From the IMG/VR virus record IMGVR_UViG_3300018415_000016, positions 1 to 37,625 of that record: a DNA stretch of 37,625 nucleotides, one strand, 5' to 3'. Under the pieces are notes generated by a model, which was given only the letters and a program-made list of their open reading frames with translations, searched no databases and was not told where the DNA came from. Below, in pieces: positions 1-8,300 of the stretch (its first letter is position 1; every line of letters begins with the position of its first letter). The position numbers and the translations under genes were made by a program. Source of the DNA: a virus.

Positions 1-1005
1 CCAGCAGCTGCACTTATGTCAGGTTCAGCAAGCCCGGTTACGCTTTCAACACCATTGAATCAAGCATTTGATTTAACACCATTTGATATTGGTACTATTC
101 AATCATTTGAAAATATTAATCCCGGCGCTGATTATGTAAATGATACATTTACTGTAGTGCGTGACGAACAAATGATTGCATTCGACAGATATAATCAAGT
201 AATATTAGTAGAAGATTATACTGCGTCTTTCACTGTAGGCGATGAAATTACACAAGCGTCTACAGGAGTGACTGGCGAAATTATAAAGCTTGATAATGAT
301 AGAAGACTTATATATGTTCTTCCATATTCTTATTATGGATTTAGAATTGGTGGCGCCGATGATATTACTCATAAAGGTAGAAACTTTGCGATCAGCAGTA
401 TTGAAAGAGACTATGATTCAATGCAGTTTGGTAACAACGCCATTATGGAAAACAAAACAGAATTTTCAACTGGTAGAATTTCTGCAGCAGAAATACGTGA
501 TTCAGGGTTTGGATATATTGATAAAGAAACTGTTTATTTAGTTGATGATGAAGGTACTAGACACGCAAAAGCTGAACTAAGAGCTACATCGCAAGGTATT
601 ACTGCAGGATTTTGGAGTAGCCAATTCTCACATATTAACGGTTATAGAACAAATCCTGATACAAATGTTTTTGAATATTATGATAGTAAAAAGAAAATTC
701 AAGACAGTGATTTTATTCAAGAATATTCTTACGAGTTAAAATCAACGGTAACAGTTGCAAAATATGAGCAAGTATTAAAAGACACAATGCATCTTGCTGG
801 TACAAAAATGTTTGGCAACTTTGAATATAATAAACTTACCGGACCAACCTTAACTCATAAATTCGCTCTAAGAGTAAAAGACGATTATATCGTTGGTGGA
901 AGTCCAATTGTTGGGCCAGATCAAGATGTCGGTGATCAGACGGTGAGAGCTGATAGCGTCGTTTATTCTGTTGATACTATTAACATTACTTCTGATAACG
1001 CTTAA
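1..1005 (+). CDS. Baseplate-type structural protein, C-terminal part (5' end outside window)
   Basis: The frame is open from base 1. The first internal ATG is at 16, but the codons before it (P-A-A-A-L) read on without a stop, so the gene most likely starts upstream and 334 codons of its C-terminal part are seen. The visible protein is beta-rich, with no signal peptide or membrane segment. Near its end it carries a stretch of the type DSDFIQEYSYELKS followed by a segment ending GTKMFGNFEY. In my recollection this arrangement (a 'Q-x-[FY]-S-Y' strand, then a helix, then 'aGtkmFG') is typical of the C-terminal ends of large baseplate wedge proteins in marine T4-like phages. Position just upstream of a gp10-like protein and gp8 agrees with a baseplate role, perhaps gp6- or gp7-like. 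The specific gene number is an inference. It ends in TAA, 32 nt before the next gene. Confidence 0.6.
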   Translation, partial: PAAALMSGSASPVTLSTPLNQAFDLTPFDIGTIQSFENINPGADYVNDTFTVVRDEQMIAFDRYNQVILVEDYTASFTVGDEITQASTGVTGEIIKLDNDRRLIYVLPYSYYGFRIGGADDITHKGRNFAISSIERDYDSMQFGNNAIMENKTEFSTGRISAAEIRDSGFGYIDKETVYLVDDEGTRHAKAELRATSQGITAGFWSSQFSHINGYRTNPDTNVFEYYDSKKKIQDSDFIQEYSYELKSTVTVAKYEQVLKDTMHLAGTKMFGNFEYNKLTGPTLTHKFALRVKDDYIVGGSPIVGPDQDVGDQTVRADSVVYSVDTINITSDNA

Positions 1006-1012
1006 ATAAATA
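1005..1012 (+). promoter_or_regulatory. Possible late promoter, AATAAATA
   Basis: The octamer AATAAATA lies at the junction of the upstream stop codon and the 32-nt gap before the gene at 1038. It differs by one base from the T4 late consensus TATAAATA, and sits about 25 nt upstream of the start codon, which has a good AGGAG ribosome binding site at 1028-1032. It is weaker evidence than the four exact matches elsewhere in the window. Confidence 0.4.
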
Positions 1013-1037
1013 ACTATAAAAACTAATAGGAGCTCAC

Positions 1038-2021
1038 ATGGCAAAGCAAGTTATTAACTACGGCACAGCAGCCAACGACGGAACCGGTGACGCGCTTAGA
1101 AATGCCATGATTAAAATCGTGTCTAACTTTGACGAGTTATACGATGGGCAGTTTTCAGGCAGCTGGAACAATCTGAGCGATATACCAAACTCACTCATTG
1201 GAATTTTTGGTATTGTAGACGGTTCTAACAATCAAGTATTAACAACAGACGGAAATGGAAATTTAACGTTTGCTAACGCAACTGCGTCATTTAATACAGG
1301 AGATATTGATGCGCATTTAAACGTTAGTACTGCTGCTAATAATCAAATTTTATCTTGGGATGGTACTGACTATGCTTGGGTGAATGATGCTACAGGCGGC
1401 AGTGGCGGTGGCCTGTCTAATACAGAAATTATAAATCTTGTAACTGGTTCAGATTTAGATATGGGTGGCAATAAAGTATTATTTGCCAATGTGTACGATC
1501 AGGTTTCAGATCTACCAAGTGCTTCAACATATCATGGCATGTTTGCTCACGTACACGCAACGGGTAAAGGTTATTTTGCTCACGCAGGTGCATGGGTAGA
1601 ACTTGCTAATATGTCTGATGTCAGCGGCGGTGGCGGTAACACAGGTACTCTTGAAACAAGAACCACTAAAGTTCATACCGCAACAAGCTTAGGAAACAAT
1701 GCTCAAGTTACGGTAAATATAGACGGATTTAAATCTTTCGGATTGATGAAAATTGAAACTTCACATGCATCATGGGTAAGACTTTATACAGATGCTACTT
1801 CGCAAACAAACGATGCTTCTCGTGCGCAAACATCAGACCCTGCACCTGACGCCGGTGTTCTTGCCGAAGTAATTACAACAGGTGCACAAACTGTAAAACT
1901 TTCGCCGGGAGTGTTTGGATGGCTTGAATCTGGAAATCAAATTCCAATGACAGTGAAAAACTTATCAGGCTCAACACAAAACGTTGTTACAACTTTAACA
2001 CTTGTTCAGCTAGAGGCGTAA
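1038..2021 (+). CDS. Short tail fibre / baseplate protein with gp10/gp12-like N-terminal domain
   Basis: The protein has 327 residues. The first 40 (INYGTAANDGTGDALRNAM, then an NFDELYDG segment) closely follow the N-terminal pattern of T4 gp10 (INIGNVVDDGTGDYLRKG, then NFDELY), a domain that attaches baseplate and fibre proteins to the wedge. The middle (about 45-200) has Gly/Ser-rich linkers (GGSGGG, SGGGG) and a segment KGYFAHAGAWVELA of a kind common in phage fibre tips. The C-terminal 110 residues form a compact beta domain ending in alternating hydrophobic strands (VVTTLTLVQLEA). The start is fixed by AGGAG 6 nt upstream. The TAA stop is one base from the ATG of the protease gene, so the two are probably translated together. 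The exact baseplate position is inferred, not seen. Confidence 0.7.
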   Translation: MAKQVINYGTAANDGTGDALRNAMIKIVSNFDELYDGQFSGSWNNLSDIPNSLIGIFGIVDGSNNQVLTTDGNGNLTFANATASFNTGDIDAHLNVSTAANNQILSWDGTDYAWVNDATGGSGGGLSNTEIINLVTGSDLDMGGNKVLFANVYDQVSDLPSASTYHGMFAHVHATGKGYFAHAGAWVELANMSDVSGGGGNTGTLETRTTKVHTATSLGNNAQVTVNIDGFKSFGLMKIETSHASWVRLYTDATSQTNDASRAQTSDPAPDAGVLAEVITTGAQTVKLSPGVFGWLESGNQIPMTVKNLSGSTQNVVTTLTLVQLEA

Positions 2022-2022
2022 A

Positions 2023-3681
2023 ATGGAACGCAGAGAATGGATTGTTACTCTTCATCGTAAAGAAGATTTAAAATCTTTTTATGAAGATATGGAAACACCC
2101 GGTGGCAATCTGTTTATTCCAGATAGAGCCGTTGAGGTTGCGAACAAAAGATTAATTAGTCGTAATACTCATTACATGCTTACTGACGAAGAAGTTGAAT
2201 TGGTAAAAGCAGATCCAAGAGTTTGGGATTGCGATTTAGCAGAGCTTGTTGATATTACAATCAAACCTCAATATACAATTACAAATGGCGCCTTTGATAA
2301 AGCATGGGGTGATTCGGCTACAGACGTAAACTGGGGTTTATTAAGACATAGCGAAGCCACAAATAGAAATAACTGGGGCGACGGCGGTGTATCAACAATT
2401 ACTACAGATTTAACAATTACTGCGTCTGGTAAAAATGTTGATGTTGTAATTGTTGACGGGCATATAGATCCTCTTCATCCAGAATTTGCGGTTAATCCTG
2501 ACGGCAGTGGCGGAAGTCGAGTTGTTCAATTTAATTGGTTTTCATTAACTAATCAAGTAACCGGTGGTTCTAATGGAACATATGTTTATACACCATACGT
2601 AGATAGCGGTAATGCTGATAGAACTAACGATAATAATCATGGTTGTCATTGTGGCGGAACTGTTGCTGGTAACTCACAGGGATGGGCCAGAGATGCTAAT
2701 GTTTACAATATAAGTCCATATGGTACTAATCCTAATAGCCTCTCCAGCTCATTTATGTGGGACTACATCAGGGTTTGGCACAATAGCAAAGCAATTAATC
2801 CTGCAACTGGAAGAAGAAACCCAACAATAACAAATAATAGTTATGGATCTGTGATTACATGTGGCGATAATAATTTTGATAATATTACAGAATTTACTTA
2901 TAGAGGTGTTGCTTATAACCCAGGCAGAGATTTAACTGAAGCAGAATTGGATGCTCGTGGCTGCTATACACCAAGCGGAATTAATGTAGATTTTCCAAAC
3001 TATTTTACTTCTCGCCAAGCTGATATGCAAGATGCGATTGATGATGGAATCATTATTGTAGCTTCTGCTGGTAATGATGCTTGGAAAACAGTAAATAGTT
3101 CAGATCAAGATTACAACAATACTTGCAAAGTTGCTTATTTTGGAACGTCTTACACTTTTTATCCGCATAGAGGAACGGGATCTGGTGCCGGTTATGCACC
3201 AATTATCAATGTGGGCGCACTTGGTAATGATAATAATGAAGATAAAGCATCATTTAGTAATTGCGGCAGTCAGGTAGATGTTTATGCAGCAGGCGAAGCA
3301 ATTAATAGCAGTGTACATGAAAAAGCTGGTGATATTGCAGATCCAAGATTATCAGGATATAATTTTGACAAGTATCAAGGTACGAGTATGTCAGGTCCTC
3401 AAGTTGCGGGTGTTTTAGCTTGTCTTGCAGAGTCGTGGCCAAATATGACTCAAGCAGAAGCACATGCTTGGATTGTAGATAATGCAGCTGAAAATTTAAT
3501 GTTTGATACACAAGCAGATGATCCAAACGATATTCAAAGTTTGCAAGGTGCTCCAAACAGAATCCTTCGTTGGATTAACCAAAGACCAGAAGATGGGAAT
3601 ACTGTTCCCAAGAAAAATTTTAAACCGAGACCAACAAGTGGACGTACTTACCCTCGTCCTCTCATACGTAGGCGCGGCTAA
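2023..3681 (+). CDS. Subtilisin-family (S8) serine protease in the tail module
   Basis: The protein has 552 residues. It has the full subtilase catalytic set: Asp145 in VDVVIVDGHID-type context, His206 in NNHGCHCGGTVAG, oxyanion Asn351 in IVASAGND, and Ser455 in YQGTSMSGPQVAG. Cys210 matches the cysteine of the proteinase K motif HGTHCAGT; Cys208, where Thr or Ser is usual, is odd. Residues 5-75 (WIVTLHRK, then HYMLTDEEVELVKADPRVW) resemble the I9 inhibitor/propeptide that chaperones subtilases and is normally cut off. No signal peptide is present, so the enzyme is not secreted by the Sec route; a virion location fits its place between baseplate genes. The last 35 residues are Pro/Arg-rich and basic (RTYPRPLIRRRG), possibly a docking tail (inference). 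It starts one base after the upstream stop, with GAGG ahead. Substrate unknown: a host surface protein or a virion protein are both possible. Confidence 0.88.
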   Translation: MERREWIVTLHRKEDLKSFYEDMETPGGNLFIPDRAVEVANKRLISRNTHYMLTDEEVELVKADPRVWDCDLAELVDITIKPQYTITNGAFDKAWGDSATDVNWGLLRHSEATNRNNWGDGGVSTITTDLTITASGKNVDVVIVDGHIDPLHPEFAVNPDGSGGSRVVQFNWFSLTNQVTGGSNGTYVYTPYVDSGNADRTNDNNHGCHCGGTVAGNSQGWARDANVYNISPYGTNPNSLSSSFMWDYIRVWHNSKAINPATGRRNPTITNNSYGSVITCGDNNFDNITEFTYRGVAYNPGRDLTEAELDARGCYTPSGINVDFPNYFTSRQADMQDAIDDGIIIVASAGNDAWKTVNSSDQDYNNTCKVAYFGTSYTFYPHRGTGSGAGYAPIINVGALGNDNNEDKASFSNCGSQVDVYAAGEAINSSVHEKAGDIADPRLSGYNFDKYQGTSMSGPQVAGVLACLAESWPNMTQAEAHAWIVDNAAENLMFDTQADDPNDIQSLQGAPNRILRWINQRPEDGNTVPKKNFKPRPTSGRTYPRPLIRRRG

Positions 3682-3688
3682 AAATCTT

Positions 3689-3696
3689 TATAAATA
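3689..3696 (+). promoter_or_regulatory. T4-type late promoter TATAAATA upstream of gp8
   Basis: This is an exact match to the T4-like late promoter octamer TATAAATA, in the 37-nt gap between the protease stop and the gp8 start, 22 nt before the ATG. In T4-like phages this element is recognised by the phage sigma factor gp55 with gp33 and the sliding clamp. Its placement in a gene gap, repeated at 13702, 30526 and 37098, supports function. Confidence 0.7.
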
Positions 3697-3718
3697 TTAA
3701 AAAAGCTCAAGGTGTGAA

Positions 3719-4864
3719 ATGGCAGAAGTCTTAACAACAAAACTCAAGAACGATACTTTACGTTTGTTCTATGATGATATCGCAAACAACGAATTTTACT
3801 TCGCTGTCTCGTCAATTGCATTGACTGAGCTTACAACTGTTGACGCGGTGAATTCGCAGTTTAGTAAAAATGATTTCTTAGAAAATATTATTTTTGGTAA
3901 GCAAGTTTTAACTTCAGATATTAAATATATGATTAGATATTATCCTTGGCAAAAAGATAATGTTTATACTCAATATGATGATAAAGTAAATTTAGACGGC
4001 ACTAATTTTTATGCGGTTGTCGAACCAAATAACAACGATTCTGGTGATTATCGTGTTTACAAATGTTTAAACAATAATAACGGCTCAGCTTCTACTACTC
4101 CACCAAATTATAATGCTGAAACAAATCAGCAGCTTTATTTAATGCCTGATGGATACTTGTGGAAGTTTATGTATTTCTTAACTGAGCAAGAGTTTGAAGC
4201 GTATAATGCGGTCGGTTATATTCCATTGCCTGGAACTTTTAATGAAAATCCAGCAAACACCGCAATCACTGGTTCACCAGTAAGTAGTATCTTTGTAGAA
4301 AATTATATTGATAACAACGGTTATGTTCATATCGATAGTGCTGCAGTATTCGGCCCTGCTCAAAACGATGGAACAATTGTAATTACTGCAGAAGGTTTAT
4401 CAGAAATTAGTAATTACTATTCTGGTATGACTGTATATATTACGATTAGTTCAACACAAGAGTCGCATGCTTACACTGTTGATACTTACACATTCGAGCA
4501 AGGAACCGGCAGAGGTAGATTTAAAGTACAAGGCGATCCTTTAGGAGACGGAGTCGTAAATGGCTCGTCCGCTAAAATTGTACCTACAGTAGAAATATCA
4601 GGAGATGGAACTGGCTGTACAGCAATTCCAAAATTGGATGATGGGACAATTAAAACCATTGAAGTAATCAATACAGGATCAAATTATAATAATATTGTTG
4701 CTACAGTAAAAGATCCGTTATTTAATTTTGATCCTGACGATAATAATTCTATTGATGTTAGGGCTGTTTTAAGACCAATATTGGCTCCAAGAGGAGGCCA
4801 TAACTATAACCTAATTGATGAGCTGCAATGCCGTCATGTTTTACTATATGGTTATATTACATAA
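3719..4864 (+). CDS. 8: Baseplate wedge subunit gp8-like, N-terminal part up to an in-frame TAA
   Basis: There are 381 codons before the stop. The start (AEVLTTKLKNDTLRLFYDDI) and the segments around FLENIIFGKQVL and IRYYPWQKDNVYTQYDD match, as I recall, the gp8 baseplate wedge family of marine T4-like phages. In T4, gp8 is a 334-residue dimer that binds gp10, gp7 and gp6 in the wedge; marine versions are longer because of an insert, here probably around 195-330. The frame ends at TAA 4862-4864 after QCRHVLLYGYIT, yet the same frame continues without another stop to 5359 with sequence typical of the gp8 C-terminal end. The complete gene would be 546 residues. The start has AAGGTG upstream. 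See the C-terminal entry for the rest. Confidence 0.8.
   Translation: MAEVLTTKLKNDTLRLFYDDIANNEFYFAVSSIALTELTTVDAVNSQFSKNDFLENIIFGKQVLTSDIKYMIRYYPWQKDNVYTQYDDKVNLDGTNFYAVVEPNNNDSGDYRVYKCLNNNNGSASTTPPNYNAETNQQLYLMPDGYLWKFMYFLTEQEFEAYNAVGYIPLPGTFNENPANTAITGSPVSSIFVENYIDNNGYVHIDSAAVFGPAQNDGTIVITAEGLSEISNYYSGMTVYITISSTQESHAYTVDTYTFEQGTGRGRFKVQGDPLGDGVVNGSSAKIVPTVEISGDGTGCTAIPKLDDGTIKTIEVINTGSNYNNIVATVKDPLFNFDPDDNNSIDVRAVLRPILAPRGGHNYNLIDELQCRHVLLYGYIT
4862..4864 (+). other. In-frame TAA interrupting the gp8 reading frame
   Basis: Codon 382 of gp8 is TAA, in context ACA TAA ACA GAT. The preceding residues (LLYGYIT) and the following ones (TDNNAIGKSNSY) join into an uninterrupted protein in the same frame. 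One base change would restore a sense codon (for example GAA, CAA or AAA). TAA ends most genes in this window, so it is not reassigned here. Confidence 0.85.
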
Positions 4865-5359
4865 ACAGATAATAATGCAATTGGTAAATCAAACAGTTAT
4901 TCTGTGGTTGGATTAGTTAAAAATCCGACATTTACACCTGATCCTGCAAACAATCAAATTACAGATTCACCAACGGTTTTTGACAATAGAATTGAAATTA
5001 TTACAGATGATTATTCAAAAGTAACAATCAATTCTTTAGTATCTCAAATCGATGTAGATAATAATAAAACATTTGAAGGTAGAGTTCATTCAGTAAAAGC
5101 AAGTTCTAATTCTATTTTCTTGTGCAGTTATATGGGTCCTTATGTAAATCAAGCAAATAATGATATTGCTTTAGACCCTACTAAAGATTTGATCAATGCG
5201 ACAGGTCAAAGATTGCAAATAAATACACCAGTAGCCAACAATATTATTGAATCACGGTATACCCAAAGATCTGGAACAGTGTATTTTATGGAAGACTTTG
5301 TTCCTCTTGAACGAACAGAAACTTCTAGAGAAGAATACAAGCTAGTCTTGGAAATTTAA
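4865..5359 (+). pseudogene. 8: gp8 C-terminal part, downstream of the in-frame stop
   Basis: The 164 codons after the TAA stay in the gp8 frame: TDNNAIGKSNSY, then VVGLVKNPTFTPDP, and the end FVPLERTETSREEYKLVLEI. The terminal segment, with a 'virp-eqtEeyKlvleF' style, is what I expect at the C-terminal end of marine gp8. The first possible restart is GTG at 4904; I see no Shine-Dalgarno sequence before it, so independent translation is doubtful. Either the gene is truly broken, the stop is read through, or the base is a sequence error. As gp8 is essential for baseplate assembly in T4, sequence error or readthrough deserve weight. The stop at 5357-5359 lies 14 nt before the next gene. Confidence 0.75.
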
Positions 5360-5373
5360 GGAAACATAAGTAG

Positions 5374-8300
5374 ATGCCTATTAATACAGACTTAAATATC
5401 GCGCCATATTTTGACGACTTCGATATTGAGAAACAGTTCTACAAAATCCTGTTTAAACCAGCGTATGCTGTACAGGCGAGAGAGCTTACTCAACTTCAGA
5501 CAGTTCTTCAAAACCAGGTCGAACAATTTGGAGATAACGTCTACCAAGAAGGTAGTGTTATTAAAGGTTGTAACTTTACAGATCTCAACGGTTTGAAATA
5601 TGTAAAAGTTGTAGATAAAACCGGATTCGACGTAGAAACTTTTATTAGTGGACCGTCCATCATCACTGAAAGTGGTGTTGAAAAAGAGGTAGACATTGTT
5701 TACGAACTCGAAAGTGGTACTGGACTTAAGGCATCGGTCATTACTGCTTCTCGTGGTTTCGAAACACGTCCACCAGATCTAAACACTTTTTATATTAACT
5801 ATTTAAATACTGAAGATGCAGGTAAATCTGCGTTCGCGGCTGGTGAATTAATTACCATTAACAAATATGTTTATGAAAAGTCTGCAGAAAGAACTGATCT
5901 TCAAGAGCTTAACGTTGCTACAATTAACGTTACTCTTCAAACAGATCACGAAGGTGATTCATTCGGTATTCAGGCATCGCCGGGTGTTATCTTCCAAAAA
6001 GGTCACTTCTTATTTACAGCAGCGCAAACTCTAATTGTTTCTAAATATACAAATCAACCTGATTTAAAATCTGTTGGCTTTGAAGTAAAAGAAGAATTAA
6101 TTACCGCATTACAAGATGGTTCGTTGTACGATAACGCTAATGGATCTAAAAACGAAAACGCTCCAGGCGCTGACAGACTTAAAATGGTTCCAAGTCTGGT
6201 GGTTAAAGAAACATCAGTGGCAGATACCGACGTTAACTTCTTTACGTTAATTAGATATCAAGAAGGTAACGCTGTTCAATTGCGTGACGTTACTCAGTTT
6301 AATTCTATTGCCGAAGAATTTGCAAGAAGAACATATGAAGAATCTGGCAATTATGTATCAGACAAATTTAGATTAGATTTAGATAGAAGAAACGACAATC
6401 TAGTTGTGCTTGTGGGTAAAGGCACTGCATATGTAAAAGGATTCAGAGTAGAAAACTCTGGTAAAATTTCTTTTAATGTCGATAATGTAGCAAATACTGT
6501 TACACAAAACGACCAAGCTATTTCACTTGACTATGGATCATATGTAGATATTACAGACTTAAGTGGCACATTTGATCTAGATTATAGTCCTGTTTCTTTA
6601 CAAAACGGAGGCGGCAGCGTAATTGGTTTAGCTTTCGTAAGAAACGTAACAAAAGAAAAATTATATCTATTTGGTGTTAAAATGACACCACCAAATGTAT
6701 TTGAATCAGTAACAAGAATTGTAGGTACTAGTGGTGTAGCAACTATTGCCGCATCTTCAAAAGTAAAAGAATTTAAAAATTCTCCTATGATATTTGATTC
6801 AGGAACATCTTTCTTAAGATCAGTATCAGATACAATTGTTCCAGTACGTGGCACAGATAACAACGTATCAGTATCAGGAGACTCAATTACAATTACGTCT
6901 GCAGTTGACGAAGATTTTGCAATTAATCAGGACGATATGGTTTTTGTAGATGCTACAAATACTCAGGTAGATATTGTAAGTCATAGTGTTACAAACAATA
7001 GTACTGAATTAACAGTGAATCTTGATCCTGGAGTTTCTTCTCCGGCCGGTCAGTTATATTTTAATAAGAGATTAAAAGGCACGAAAGGTAATTCGCACGC
7101 AAAACTTGCTAAAGAAGTGTATGTAAAAATTACTTATTCATCAGCTACAGCAAGATATAGTTTGGGGTTCCCTGATGCTTACGAAATTCTAGGTGTATGG
7201 GAAGGCTCCACCGGAACTGGTACAGACATTAAAGATAGCTTCAAACTATATAATAACCAAAATGATCACTTCTATGATATTTCATATATGGAATATATTA
7301 GCGGTCGTCCTCAGCCAGCAAATGGTACAGTTACAATTAAATTAGGAGTATTTGAACCAGTAACATCTTCAGGTTCATATTTCTTTAACATTAATAGTTA
7401 TCCTATTGATGATAGTGCTACACCTGCGGCAAACACAATAAAATCTACAGATTTAGATACTTATATTAGTTCTACTGGAAGAGGTTATAACTTAAGAAAC
7501 TGTTTTGATTTCAGACCACATGTGGATAAAGATTCAAACGTGGCTTATACTCATACTTCTGCTTCTGGTGCAGGTACTGTTACTACCGCAGTCGGAGGAT
7601 ATACATTAGCATTTACTGGATCATTTGCAGTTCCAGCTTTATCTTCAAATATTACAACAGACGTAGAGCATTATCTAGGAAGAGTTGACTTAATTACTAT
7701 CGATTCTTACGGTATTACTTCGATTGTAAAAGGTGACGAGTCAGAAAATCCAGTTTCTCCGAAAGTTGGCCCAGACGAACTTGTAATTGGTCAAGTTAAT
7801 ATTCCTGGCTATCCTGTTCTATCTTCAAGAGAAGCTCAAGAGGCAGGTAAGTTAGATTGTGCTGTTAAAATTAAAGGTAAAGGCACACAAGTTTATACAA
7901 TGCGCGATATTGAAAAAATTGAAAAGCGCATTGAAGGTCTTGAATACTATATTTCTTTAAATCAATTAGAGCAAAGCACAGAAAATCTTACAGTTTTAGA
8001 TGAAAACGGGTTGACAAGATTCAAAAATGGTTATATAGTAGATCCAATGAACGACACGGTAATTGCAAATACCGATGATCCTAATTATAAAGCTGCTATT
8101 CATTTTGATAAAAGCATTCTTACTCCTGCAGTAAAAACATATCCAATTGATTTAAAATATAAATCATCGACCGGTGCTTCTATTTTCCCAACTGTAAACG
8201 AAGCAGAAACAGGAACTCTTGGCAGAAATGCAAACATCAAGTTGTTAGGTCAATCTTATGCAACTAATTTTAGAAACTGCGTAAGTAACTTTTGGAAATA

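Noticed and set aside
3302-3556. 84-codon minus-strand frame within the protease gene
   Set aside because: Overlaps the catalytic Ser region of a clear subtilase on the other strand; no start signal.
4904-5359. Independent 151-codon gene with GTG start
   Set aside because: Same frame as gp8, no Shine-Dalgarno sequence, and the sequence before the GTG continues the gp8 protein; better explained as the gp8 C-terminal part.
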